Shown: positions 1-8,058 of the stretch, piece by piece
Position numbering within the stretch: position 1 is the first letter of the stretch
How the letters are laid out: each line of letters opens with the position of its first letter
DNA from: Halobaculum roseum
Lineage (GTDB): Archaea > Halobacteriota > Halobacteria > Halobacteriales > Haloferacaceae
Assembly: GCF_019880245.1 (NCBI RefSeq)
Contig: NZ_CP082286.1
Span: forward strand, 1,878,521 to 1,942,520
Length of the DNA stretch: 64,000 nt
Direction: 5' to 3'
The notes under the pieces: model-generated
What the model was told of the DNA's origin: nothing
Database searches by the model: none
What the model saw: the letters and a program-made list of their open reading frames with translations, nothing else
Made by a program: the position numbers and the translations under genes

Positions 1-2
1 CG

Positions 3-278
3 CCGGAGGTATCGGCGGAACGCCGCGAGCGGTTGCTAAAAGAGAAAGCGACCCTGTCGGTGATGAACACCCGAGCGATGGCCGACACAATCGGAACACC
101 GGAGGACCCGGTCGGCGGGGCGCGAGGGTTCGTGATTGAGGAGGACCGCGAGCACGCCGGCGAGCACTACACCGTTCACAAAGCGAACCCGGCACTCGGG
201 GCGTCGACGGCGATCGCCGCCCGACAGCGGATGATCGCAGAGGAGTTGCGACTGTGGCCGGGGTTCCGCGAAGAGTAA
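3..278 (+). CDS. C-terminal part of an unidentified protein, possibly phage terminase small subunit-like (truncated by the window)
   Basis: The frame is open from the left edge to the TAA at 276-278, so only the last 91 codons are visible and the true start lies outside the window. The tail HKANPALGASTAIAARQRM followed by a short hydrophobic end resembles the C-terminal helix of P27-type small terminase subunits, where an ANPA motif precedes a helix. That likeness is my recollection of the family and is weak. The next features to the right are an inverted-repeat element and a lipoprotein in A/T-richer DNA, which fits a remnant of integrated DNA. It could equally be an ordinary haloarchaeal hypothetical protein. 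Confidence 0.45.
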   Translation, partial: PEVSAERRERLLKEKATLSVMNTRAMADTIGTPEDPVGGARGFVIEEDREHAGEHYTVHKANPALGASTAIAARQRMIAEELRLWPGFREE

Positions 279-571
279 CGAGCGGCCGCCGGTGTTAACC
301 CACGATTCAAATTTGTGGGGTATGTCGATACAGTTTGAGAATCTCTTTTGATCACACCGATATGTGTATCGGCGCTATCACGCAATGTCCTCGTTATTTT
401 TTCGACTAATGTAGCCGATGTAGTACAGGGGTGAGTGAAAGTCGCATAGTAGTGGCGTGTGGATGATTTTGTATAAAGAAGAGTATCGCTCCCCCTCCCG
501 CTACATCGGCTACACGAATTGTATCAGCACCCAGTAGATTTTTGCTTGCGGCTTTCTGCCTTTTCAGGCGT
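279..571. other. Gene-free, A/T-richer intergenic region
   Basis: Between the truncated left-edge gene and the lipoprotein no open frame looks coding. The stretch contains the inverted-repeat element at 410-514 and a TATA-like run (TTTGTATAAAG, about 468-478) inside it, which could supply a promoter for the lipoprotein about 90 bp downstream. Composition is markedly lower in GC than the rest of the window. Confidence 0.6.
410..514. mobile_element. MITE-like element with 14-bp terminal inverted repeats
   Basis: TGTAGCCGATGTAG at 410-423 is the exact reverse complement of CTACATCGGCTACA at 501-514. Inward of these arms the pairing continues imperfectly through G-rich and C-rich tracts (about 424-437 against 487-500). 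If the perfect arms are taken as 411-513, the six bases outside are ACTAAT and ACGAAT, a near-duplication with one mismatch. The 77 bp between the arms are A/T-rich and hold no credible gene. This is the architecture of a small non-autonomous transposable element. A structured intergenic repeat or an RNA hairpin is the alternative. No matching transposase is in the window. Confidence 0.5.
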
Positions 572-1585
572 GTGAAACGTCGAAGAATAATTGCTGGGTT
601 GTGTGTACTAGTTACCGGGTGTACTGGGCAGAATAGCTCAAACACTCAAACCGCTACTGCCAACACAAATACACCAACTGAAACACCATCTCCTACACCT
701 ACCAGTACCCCCTCACCAACCGCTTCACCGACTGAGGCAAGGCCAAACGAAGCTGAAGATGAAATTGACCGTGCGCGTGAATCTTTGTCGAAGGCGGTTG
801 CTGCTTATAATGATGAAGTAGACACACTATACAGCCCCTCCCGGGACATTTCTTTCAGTACTTCATCAATCCAAACGCATCTTACTACAGCCGATTCTGC
901 ACTTGAATCCGCACGGACTCAAGCCACGGATGAGCAAACCAAACAGATCGACTTCCTCCGTGGTTACTATGAGTTTGTCAATACGTTGTTGGCTGTCCTG
1001 AATGATCATGCCGCAGCGACAGGGAGTTTTGAAACTGGCAGAAGTCAGTTTTCAAACGGTCAATACCAAACTGCTATCGGGACATTTCGGACAAGTAAAG
1101 ACCATCTCCAGAGTGCCCTTGACGGCGTAGCAACCGCGAAAGAGAAATTAGGAGAACTTGAGGACGCTTCGTTGGAAGGCAGCGAAATAGGCTATTCAGA
1201 GGCATTATCGGCGCTAAACTCTCTGACCTCGTGGTTCGGGACGATGGATGTGTTACTAACAGGATATGAATCCCATTCTCTAGGAATGTCACGATTCAAC
1301 CGAGCAGGTGAAATATACAATGAGGGATTCTATGATAGCGCGAAAGGCACGTTTTCAGATGCGATCGAGTACCTGAATACAGCGGCCGAATCATATCCTT
1401 CGCCAGAAGATACAGATGTTCAGTCACGGATCGTCTACTACAATTACTTGGAGTGTCGGACAAATAATGACTTGTCTGCTGCAAAGGAAATGAAAAAAGC
1501 CTGTGTAGAAATGCAGAATGGAAATAAGAAAAAAGCGAATGAATTAGTCGGCTCTGCGAACGAACATCTGCTAGCTGATTGTTAA
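572..1585 (+). CDS. Predicted lipoprotein with Thr/Pro linker and helical repeat domain
   Basis: From a GTG at 572 the 337-residue product begins with a basic n-region (KRRR), a short hydrophobic segment and a lipobox ending in Cys17 (LVTGC), so it should be exported and lipid-anchored on the outside of the membrane. Residues about 25-55 are a Thr/Ser/Pro-rich linker typical of halophile cell-surface proteins. The remainder is mostly helical, with recurring Ala-, Leu- and Tyr-containing segments (for example FSNGQYQTAIGTFRTSK and YNEGFYDSAKGTF) that look TPR-like. A TTG at 542 would add ten residues in front of the signal and fits worse. Codon use is visibly more A/T-rich than that of its neighbours, suggesting acquisition. 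Function unknown. Confidence 0.75.
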   Translation: MKRRRIIAGLCVLVTGCTGQNSSNTQTATANTNTPTETPSPTPTSTPSPTASPTEARPNEAEDEIDRARESLSKAVAAYNDEVDTLYSPSRDISFSTSSIQTHLTTADSALESARTQATDEQTKQIDFLRGYYEFVNTLLAVLNDHAAATGSFETGRSQFSNGQYQTAIGTFRTSKDHLQSALDGVATAKEKLGELEDASLEGSEIGYSEALSALNSLTSWFGTMDVLLTGYESHSLGMSRFNRAGEIYNEGFYDSAKGTFSDAIEYLNTAAESYPSPEDTDVQSRIVYYNYLECRTNNDLSAAKEMKKACVEMQNGNKKKANELVGSANEHLLADC

Positions 1586-1600
1586 GAAGACGGCTCTCTT

Positions 1601-4600
1601 TCACATAAAATCAGCAATGGTCGAGGGCCTGTTCTTGTCGTTCTCGAACACCGACTCCAGCGAGCGTTCGAGGATCTCCAGGCGCTGGATGGTGTACTCG
1701 CGGCAGCCGAACTCCTTGGCGACCCGAAGCGCCACGTCCATGTACTTGTTCACGGAGCCGCGGTGGACGGTGAGCGTCATGTCGCCGCCGCACTCGCGAC
1801 AGTCGCCGGTGAGCGGCATCCGGCGGTACTTCTCCCCGCAGTCGAGGCACCTGGTCTCCTGGCGGGAGAACGCCCGGAGGTTCCCGATCAGGTCGGGGAG
1901 GAAGTGGTACTCGATGACGCGCTCGGCCACGTCCGTCTCGTCGACCGCGCGGAGCTTGCGCGCCAGCTCCAGCTGCGCGTCCATCTTGTCCATCATCGAC
2001 CCGAGCGTCTTGTACGCCGAGAGGTCGGGCCCGAGCGCGATGTCGCTCGTGTCGTGGGTGTGGTCGAACCCGCGGTACTCGTCGTCGGTGCCGAGGGTGT
2101 CCTCGCCCAGTTGGATCAGGTCCTCGACCTCCTCGGGGTCGGCCATCTCGAGGCTCGCCTCGTAGAACTCGCGGGGGTACTGCCGGACGATGTCCATGTT
2201 GTGCGCCTCGTCGTCGATCTCCGAGGGGTCGATCCGCGAGGACATCACCAGCGGGGCGTCCATCTGTCCGCCACGCTGGTCCGGGAGGAACGCCTTGCTG
2301 AAGTTGAGCAGGCCGTCCATGAGGAGCATGACGCAGTCCTCGTCGCCGTCGCACTGGGCGACGTGCATGCCGTTCGCGACGAGCGTGTGCGTGTCCTCGA
2401 CGGTGAGACAGTACGTGTAGTCGAGGTCGGACTCGACGTAGCCGACGGATGCGACCTCGTCGACGGTTCTCCCCCCGTCGGCGTGAGCTTCCGGAGTAGA
2501 GGCCGGCGCGTCGGGTCGAGTCTCGGGGAGTTCTGTCGGAAGCGAGAGTTCGTCGCCGACGGCGAGTTCGGTCGCTTCGACCTTCTTCACCCCCCCGTCC
2601 CACCGACAGAGCCGGTGATCCGGCGTCACCGTGATCTCCCGTCCGCTTCGCGTTTCCACACGGACCATGTGGTCGGGCGCGACGTGCTTCGACACCGCTT
2701 CGACCGGCTTCACCACTTCCTCGCCCTCCTCCGTCACCGACGGAACGAACACGTCGCCGTCGAGCTGCGAGACGAGCGTCCCGAAGTCGTCCTCGTCGGG
2801 GTCTTCCAGTCGGTCCTCGACGAACTCGTCGATCCGGCCGTGGTGCCACTCCTCCGCCTCGTCGCGGTACCAGAGCTTCGTCTCCGGGTGGAAGCAGTTC
2901 CGTCTCTTCGCCGCGTGGAAGTACGGATGCGCGTACCCCACCGCCGCACTCGTGAACCCGATCACTCGGCCGACCACGGCGGCGCTGGTGTGGGGCGCCA
3001 TCCCGAACACCAACTCGCCCACGAGGTCGTCGCGCTCGTTCACCTCGTAGAACGGGTCCAGGCCGTAGAAGTCCGTGAGGAGTTCGTCGACGAAGTCCGC
3101 CGTCTTCATCATGTGCTCGGCGGCGCCGTCCGAGAGGACGATGTCCTGCACCTTCAGCTCGACGAGCTGGTCGTCGTGGATCAGCGGCTCGCCGTCGATG
3201 TCGGTCTCGTAGCCCAGCTCCCGGAAGTGGTCGACGGTCACGTCGAGCTCCTCGGGGCGGACCGACGTGACCGGGAGGTCGGTCATGTCGTAGCGGACGG
3301 TGCCGTCCTTGAACGACGTGACGCCGTGTTTCGCGCGGAAGACGCCCTTCTCGATGGGCTCTGGCGTCTTGTCCGAGGAGGACAGCCCCTTGACGCCCTT
3401 CAGGATCTCGAAGCTCGCCTCGCGCTCGTCGGTCCGCTCCAGCGCCGACCAGTACTCGTCGTTGAGGTCGATCGTGTGCCAGTCGGGGCTCTCGACCTCG
3501 CGCTCGCAGCGCGGGCACTCGACGCGTCCGGACTCGTCCGGTTCACAGACCGTCCCGCACTCGTCGCACTCGTAGTACGGCTCCGTGTGGCCGGCACACG
3601 CCGGACACTGGGGTTTGAACGTGTGCTCCCCGCAGTCGGGACACTCGCGCTCGCCGACGAGCACGTCGTAGACGCCCTTCCCCTTGTCCGTGCGGTTGCG
3701 GGCGGCCTCGCCCACGGAGCGCTGGCTGCCGCCCAGTTCCGTGATCGGAAAGAGGGTGTGGACCGCCGGCGAGAGGTCGCGGCTCTCGGACTTCTCCGGG
3801 CGCCCCATCCGGTTGCCGATCCGGGTCGGCGCGCGCTCGCGCACCTCGAAGTCGACGACCTCGTTGACCGCGCGGACGGCGTTGTCCCCCTCGTCCCACT
3901 CCTCGGCCTCCGCCGACAGCTCCGCCCGCTCCCACTCGCGACGCAGGCCGTCGGTGACCCCGAGCTGCCGGAGCAGGGGTCGGAAGTCGGGGATCCGCAG
4001 TGCGTCCTCGGTCTGGGTGTGCTCGACGAGCAGCTTCTCCAGCGCGCGGCGGACGGTGTCGGTGTGCTCGACGACGAGCAGGTCGCCAGTCACCTCGCCG
4101 GCGGCCGCGGCGTCGGCGAGCGCGTCGTACTCGTCGACGGAGATGTCGTGCCAGCAGTACGTGTAGGCGGGGTGCAGCGGCGCGTCGAACTCCGCGACCC
4201 ACGCGAGCGCCTGCTCGGCGTCCGGGTCGTCGAGGTCGATCGTGAGGTCGTCCTCCAGCGCCTGGAGGTCGGCGCCCGCGGCCGCGAGGTCCTGCTCCCA
4301 CCACTCGCGGACGTACGAGGCGGGCACGAGCGGGTGGTTGTTCTCGACGAACTCGCCGAAGTTGACGAGGTACTCGCCCAGGTCGAGCACCTCCTCGACG
4401 CCGTTGCGGACCTCCTTGGCCTCCGCGGGGTCGTCGATGCGGCGCACGTCGCCGTTCGCCAGCCTGACGGTCGGCCCGTCGATGGAGTCGACGGGGATGA
4501 CGCCGCCGGCCTTCCCGGGGCGCTCCGTCTTGATCTGGGTGCCGGTGGCGAGGAAGTCGTCGACGATGTGCATCGTCGCGGGGTGGACGCCCGCGGTCGC

Positions 4601-5692
4601 GAAGCCGTGGTTGCGCGCGCGGCCGTACCGCAGGCGGAAGCCGCCCGCCTCGGAGGGGTGGCCGAAGACGGGCCGGCCGGCGATGAGGTCGCGGAGGAAC
4701 TTCTGTGAGGGGTCGGCCCGCGTCGGCCCCGTCGGGGCGTCCGCCTCCTCCTGCTCGGCCGATTCTTTCCCCTCGATCTCCGCGTCCTCGTGCGTCTCGT
4801 TCTCGGAGCCGTCGCCGTCGTCCCCGTCGTCCGCCTCCTCGTCGTCCGTGTCGTCGTAGGTACCGTCGATGAGGTCCTGGAGCCACGGCCAGTCGACCTC
4901 GTCGAGCTGGCGGGTGTAGCGCTGGATCTTCGGGGCCTTGAGCGCGATCCCCTCCGCGAGCACGAGACACATCCCCCCGCGGGCGTTGTTGGTGTCGACG
5001 CGCTCCAGATCCCTGAAGCCGGAGACCTCCTCGTCGCCGGTGGCCTCCCCGTCGAGCATGATCGGCATGTGCTCGGCGATGAACTTCGTCTCCGTGTCCT
5101 TGGGCGTGTACTGGAGGCCCGTCTCCTTGTCGTAGAGGCCGATCTCCTCGGCGTAGCGCTCGATCTCGTCGTCGCGGGCGCGGTACTCGTCGATGCCGAG
5201 CAGCGCGCGGGCGTAGTCGCCCACGAGTACCGACAGCGCCTGCGCGGTCCCGCCCGCCGAGCGGATCGGCCCGGCGTAGTAGACGTTGATGAACTCGGTG
5301 CCGTCGTCGTTCTCCAGGATCTCGACGCGGTCGATCCCCTCGATTGGCGCCGCGACGACGCCCTCGGTGAGCAGGGCGACCGCCGTCCGAACCGCCCCCT
5401 CGATCTTGCCCGCCCGCGAGTCGAAGTCGCCAACGGTGCCCTCGACGAAGTCGGTGACCAGCTCCAGCGCCGCCTCCTCGCGGGACATCTCCCCCTCCAG
5501 TTCGCGGACGCGCTCGGCGACGCCCGGGATGCCGAGGATGTTCTCGACGCGGTCGGCCATGTCGCGGGCGACCGGGATCTCGATCTCCGTTTCGGGGTCC
5601 TTCCCCTGCGCCTTCGCCGCCTCCGCGCGCTCGAACGCCTCGTCGAGCCTGTCCTCGATCCGTGTGAAGTAGCGCTCGTCGTCCGGTCTCAT
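1601..5692 (-). CDS. polC: DNA polymerase D large subunit (DP2/PolC) containing an intein
   Basis: Catalytic subunit of the archaeal replicative family-D polymerase, which pairs with the DP1 exonuclease subunit (not in this window). The precursor is 1363 residues. Removal of the 181-residue intein at 933-1113 leaves 1182, a normal haloarchaeal DP2 length. Visible landmarks are an acidic haloarchaeal insert at about residues 280-318, clustered CxxC zinc ribbons at about 683-732, the catalytic Asp-rich motif DGDED immediately after the intein, and a C-terminal CxxC pair near 1280-1300. ATG at 5692 starts the protein. The gene ends 16 bp beyond the stop of the accessory lipoprotein, convergent to it. 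Intein excision would be needed to make active polymerase. Confidence 0.97.
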   Translation of the reverse strand: MRPDDERYFTRIEDRLDEAFERAEAAKAQGKDPETEIEIPVARDMADRVENILGIPGVAERVRELEGEMSREEAALELVTDFVEGTVGDFDSRAGKIEGAVRTAVALLTEGVVAAPIEGIDRVEILENDDGTEFINVYYAGPIRSAGGTAQALSVLVGDYARALLGIDEYRARDDEIERYAEEIGLYDKETGLQYTPKDTETKFIAEHMPIMLDGEATGDEEVSGFRDLERVDTNNARGGMCLVLAEGIALKAPKIQRYTRQLDEVDWPWLQDLIDGTYDDTDDEEADDGDDGDGSENETHEDAEIEGKESAEQEEADAPTGPTRADPSQKFLRDLIAGRPVFGHPSEAGGFRLRYGRARNHGFATAGVHPATMHIVDDFLATGTQIKTERPGKAGGVIPVDSIDGPTVRLANGDVRRIDDPAEAKEVRNGVEEVLDLGEYLVNFGEFVENNHPLVPASYVREWWEQDLAAAGADLQALEDDLTIDLDDPDAEQALAWVAEFDAPLHPAYTYCWHDISVDEYDALADAAAAGEVTGDLLVVEHTDTVRRALEKLLVEHTQTEDALRIPDFRPLLRQLGVTDGLRREWERAELSAEAEEWDEGDNAVRAVNEVVDFEVRERAPTRIGNRMGRPEKSESRDLSPAVHTLFPITELGGSQRSVGEAARNRTDKGKGVYDVLVGERECPDCGEHTFKPQCPACAGHTEPYYECDECGTVCEPDESGRVECPRCEREVESPDWHTIDLNDEYWSALERTDEREASFEILKGVKGLSSSDKTPEPIEKGVFRAKHGVTSFKDGTVRYDMTDLPVTSVRPEELDVTVDHFRELGYETDIDGEPLIHDDQLVELKVQDIVLSDGAAEHMMKTADFVDELLTDFYGLDPFYEVNERDDLVGELVFGMAPHTSAAVVGRVIGFTSAAVGYAHPYFHAAKRRNCFHPETKLWYRDEAEEWHHGRIDEFVEDRLEDPDEDDFGTLVSQLDGDVFVPSVTEEGEEVVKPVEAVSKHVAPDHMVRVETRSGREITVTPDHRLCRWDGGVKKVEATELAVGDELSLPTELPETRPDAPASTPEAHADGGRTVDEVASVGYVESDLDYTYCLTVEDTHTLVANGMHVAQCDGDEDCVMLLMDGLLNFSKAFLPDQRGGQMDAPLVMSSRIDPSEIDDEAHNMDIVRQYPREFYEASLEMADPEEVEDLIQLGEDTLGTDDEYRGFDHTHDTSDIALGPDLSAYKTLGSMMDKMDAQLELARKLRAVDETDVAERVIEYHFLPDLIGNLRAFSRQETRCLDCGEKYRRMPLTGDCRECGGDMTLTVHRGSVNKYMDVALRVAKEFGCREYTIQRLEILERSLESVFENDKNRPSTIADFM
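2354..2896 (-). other. PolC mini-intein (181 residues, no homing endonuclease)
   Basis: The in-frame insert starts at a Cys (codon 2896-2894) and ends at a Gln (codon 2356-2354), followed by Cys+1 of the C-extein. Block A is CFHPETKLWY. Block B contains the TPDH motif with the conserved His. Blocks F/G run from YTYCLTVEDTHTLVANG to HVAQ. Only about 60 residues separate blocks B and F, so there is no room for a LAGLIDADG endonuclease. The terminal residue is Gln rather than Asn, with Ala before it rather than the usual His. Terminal-Gln PolII inteins are known from other archaea (Pyrococcus, Halobacterium). Splice points were inferred by reading the flanking DP2 sequence, N before and CDGDED after. 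Confidence 0.93.
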
Positions 5693-5936
5693 GTCGTCGC
5701 CTCCGTCGCTCGCCCGCTCGTCCCGTCGGCCGGCTCTCCGACCGTCCCGAACCGCGGTCGCGTCGTCGGTGACGACCCCGGAGCCGGCGTCACGGCGGCG
5801 ACGAACGCGCCGCCTCGGCTCGCGTGTCGGGGTCGTCGATGCACGTCACATTTCTGTGCGGGGGAGGGTGATAAGCGATTCGCGTCCCCCGCGGCCGCCC
5901 GCCGGCTCCGCTCGGGCGGCGCCCGCCGGCGGTTCC

Positions 5937-6356
5937 CTACAGCCAGAGATCCAGGTCCGTGACCTCGTCGTGTTCGCGCTCCAGCGGCTCCTCGAACGCG
6001 CGGAGGTACACCTCGCCCGCGAACACGGTGCCCCCGTCGAGATGCCCCGCGAGCGCCTGCCCGCTGCGGCGCGAGAGCACGGCGTGGGTGTGGGCGAAGC
6101 GGTCGCCCTCCAGCAGCGCGATGTTCCCGACGCAGGCGGCGACCTCCAGCGGCTCGTCGAACGTCACCGACTGATACTCCGTGTCCTCCTGGTCGTAGAA
6201 CCACACCTCGGCGTCCTGGACGGCGCCCATGGCGTTGAACCACGCCGCGTCCGCCCCGACCTCGTCGGCGAGGGATTCGATCTCCTCGCGCCAGTCGGCG
6301 CCGTTGTCCAGGCTCGCCATGTACTCGCCGGTGACCTCGACTTCCCGGTAGTTCAT
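5937..6356 (-). CDS. PPC (DUF296) domain protein
   Basis: The 139-residue protein is a single PPC/DUF296 domain, the small trimeric fold found in plant AT-hook regulators and in stand-alone archaeal and bacterial proteins of unsettled function. Diagnostic segments are GADAAWFNAMGAVQDAEVWFYDQ, EVAACVGNIALLEG, the His-rich strand FAHTHAVLS, and the glycine turn GHLDGGTVFAGEVYLRAF. The His pair resembles a metal site seen in some family members. ATG at 6354-6356 is supported by a TTTTAC box about 25 nt upstream. It is a single gene, separated from polC by about 245 bp. A DNA-binding role is often annotated for this family but nothing here proves it. Confidence 0.85.
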   Translation of the reverse strand: MNYREVEVTGEYMASLDNGADWREEIESLADEVGADAAWFNAMGAVQDAEVWFYDQEDTEYQSVTFDEPLEVAACVGNIALLEGDRFAHTHAVLSRRSGQALAGHLDGGTVFAGEVYLRAFEEPLEREHDEVTDLDLWL

Positions 6357-6380
6357 ATCCGACGCGTCGGCCGACCGGGA

Positions 6381-6387
6381 GTAAAAC
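6381..6387 (-). promoter_or_regulatory. TATA-like box of the PPC-domain gene
   Basis: On the minus strand the run GTTTTAC lies 25 nt before the ATG at 6356, consistent with a leaderless transcript. Confidence 0.45.
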
Positions 6388-6600
6388 GTTGCCGCCGCGG
6401 TAGGATGGGCGAGCGCAGCGAGCACGAACGTGGCGACGTCCCGGCCCGCGGTCGGCGCCGCGGGCGACCGGGCCCAGCGCGTCGCCGCCGCGACCGAACC
6501 TTCACATACGAAGCCGGGACCAGAACCGCCGATGCGACGCTGAGAACTGCCGCCGACGGCGAGGCGGGTGCGCGGTCCGACCGTCGGCGTGCGGACGTGT

Positions 6601-6626
6601 CCCGATCGATCGCGGCGTCGATCGGG
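6601..6626. terminator. Hairpin downstream of the methionine cluster
   Basis: CCCGATCGA at 6601-6609 pairs perfectly with TCGATCGGG at 6618-6626 around an 8-nt loop, 38 bp past the stop of the last met gene. There is no T-run after it on the minus strand, so a terminator or processing role is only an inference. Confidence 0.4.
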
Positions 6627-6664
6627 GCACACAGGCCGCCTGTCAGCCCCTTTTTGAGTCGTTG

Positions 6665-7963
6665 CTACCGCGTCGCCGCGTCGATCGCGCGGTCGAGGTC
6701 GGCGACGATGTCCTCGGGGTTCTCGACGCCGACCGACAGCCGGACCATGTCGCCGGTGACGCCCGCGGCCAGTTGCTCCTCCTCGGTGAGCTGCTGGTGG
6801 GTCGTCGAGGCTGGATGGATCACCAGCGTCTTCGCGTCGCCGACGTTCGCCAGCAGCGACGCCAACTCCGTGTTCTCGACGGTGCCGCGGGCGGCGTCGT
6901 ACCCACCCGTGAGGCCGAAGGTGATCATCCCGCCGTAGCCGCCGTCGAGGTACTCCGACGCCTCGGCGTGTGTCTCGTGGTCCGGGAGCCCCGGATACGT
7001 CACCCAATCGACGGCGGGGTGGTCCGCGAGGTGTTCGGCGACGTGCTGGGCGTTTGCGCAGTGGCGTTCCATCCGCATCGGGAGCGACTCCAGCTTCTGC
7101 ATCGTCGCCCACGCGTCGAACGGGGACTGTGCGCTCCCCAGATCCCGGAGTCCGCGCGCGATCCCGGCGTAGGTGAGCGCCGCCTCCCCGAACCGCTCGG
7201 CGAAGTTGACGCCGTGATAGGCGGGGTTGTCCGCGCCCAATTCGGGGAACCGGTCGGCGTGCTCGCCCCACGGGAACGAGCCGCCGTCGACGAGGGCGCC
7301 GCCGACGGTGGAGCCCGAGCCGTGGATCCACTTCGTCGTCGACTCCCACACGAGGTCGGCACCGTGTTCGAGCGGCCGGCAGAGGTACGGCGTCGCGAAC
7401 GTGTTGTCGACGAACAGCGGCGTGTCGTGCTCGTGGGCGATGTCGGCGATCCGCTCGATGTCTGGCGTCACGAGCGCCGGGTTGCCGATCGTCTCCAGGT
7501 GGACGAACGCGGTGTCGTCGTCGATCGCCTCCGCGTAGGCGTCGTAGTCGAGCGTGTCGACGAAGCGCGTCTCGACCCCTCGCCGCTCCACCGTGTGTGT
7601 GAGGTAGGTGTACGTGCCGCCGTACAGCGACGAGGACGAGACGATGTTGTCGCCGGCCGACGCCAGCAGGAAGGTTGCGAGGTCGAAGGAGGCCATCCCC
7701 GAACTGGTCGGCACCGCGCCGACGCCGCCCTCCAGCGACGCGAGCCGCTCGCCCAGCCGCGCGACCGTCGGGTTGAGCAGTCGGCTGTAGATGTACCCTT
7801 CCTCCTCCAGCGCGAACAGCCGCGCCGCGTGGTCGGCGTCGTCGAACACGTAGGAGGTGGTCTGGTGGATCGGCGGGGCTCGCGCGCCCGTCGCCGGATC
7901 GGGCGCTGCACCCTCGTGGACGCTCCGCGTCCAGAATCCGTGATTTGGGTCGTCTCCGGACAT
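6665..7963 (-). CDS. metY: O-acetylhomoserine sulfhydrylase-type PLP enzyme (second copy)
   Basis: Cys/Met-metabolism PLP enzyme of 432 residues. The schiff-base Lys is K211 in [15 protein letters not shown], and the cofactor-binding segment GYIYSRLLNPTV lies near the N-terminus. Family members convert O-acetylhomoserine plus sulfide (or Cys) to homocysteine (or cystathionine). It is clearly paralogous to the gene at 9345-10649, sharing the start segment [11 protein letters not shown] and the tail region [10 protein letters not shown]. It lies about 95 bp downstream of metX, in the same direction, and is probably co-transcribed. ATG at 7963 begins MSGDDPNHGF; an ATG at 7975 would add four residues. 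Which paralog uses sulfide and which uses another acceptor cannot be read from the sequence. Confidence 0.9.
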   Translation of the reverse strand: MSGDDPNHGFWTRSVHEGAAPDPATGARAPPIHQTTSYVFDDADHAARLFALEEEGYIYSRLLNPTVARLGERLASLEGGVGAVPTSSGMASFDLATFLLASAGDNIVSSSSLYGGTYTYLTHTVERRGVETRFVDTLDYDAYAEAIDDDTAFVHLETIGNPALVTPDIERIADIAHEHDTPLFVDNTFATPYLCRPLEHGADLVWESTTKWIHGSGSTVGGALVDGGSFPWGEHADRFPELGADNPAYHGVNFAERFGEAALTYAGIARGLRDLGSAQSPFDAWATMQKLESLPMRMERHCANAQHVAEHLADHPAVDWVTYPGLPDHETHAEASEYLDGGYGGMITFGLTGGYDAARGTVENTELASLLANVGDAKTLVIHPASTTHQQLTEEEQLAAGVTGDMVRLSVGVENPEDIVADLDRAIDAATR

Positions 7964-8058
7964 CTCGTGTACCATCGGAACCGACCGTGATAACGGCTCA
8001 CACCGCCCGGAGTTTCGCCGGTGTCGCTGACGCCCCCGAACGTGTTCCCCGAGCGTCC

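Larger units (their letters stand above)
6357..6664. other. Intergenic region with a strong inverted repeat
   Basis: About 300 bp between the second metY and the PPC-domain gene, without a plausible gene. It holds the promoter box of the PPC gene and a 9-bp hairpin at 6601-6626. Confidence 0.6.

Noticed and set aside
292-322. A T-arm-like sequence (CACGATTCAAATTTGTG) suggesting a tRNA or attachment site
   Set aside because: The loop and stem do not give G53-C61, and no acceptor, D or anticodon arm can be built around it.
1763-4708. A very long plus-strand open frame over polC
   Set aside because: It mirrors the polC gene in another frame. High GC makes stop codons rare in shadow frames. The product is low in complexity, with many Val/Arg/Leu repeats and no motif.
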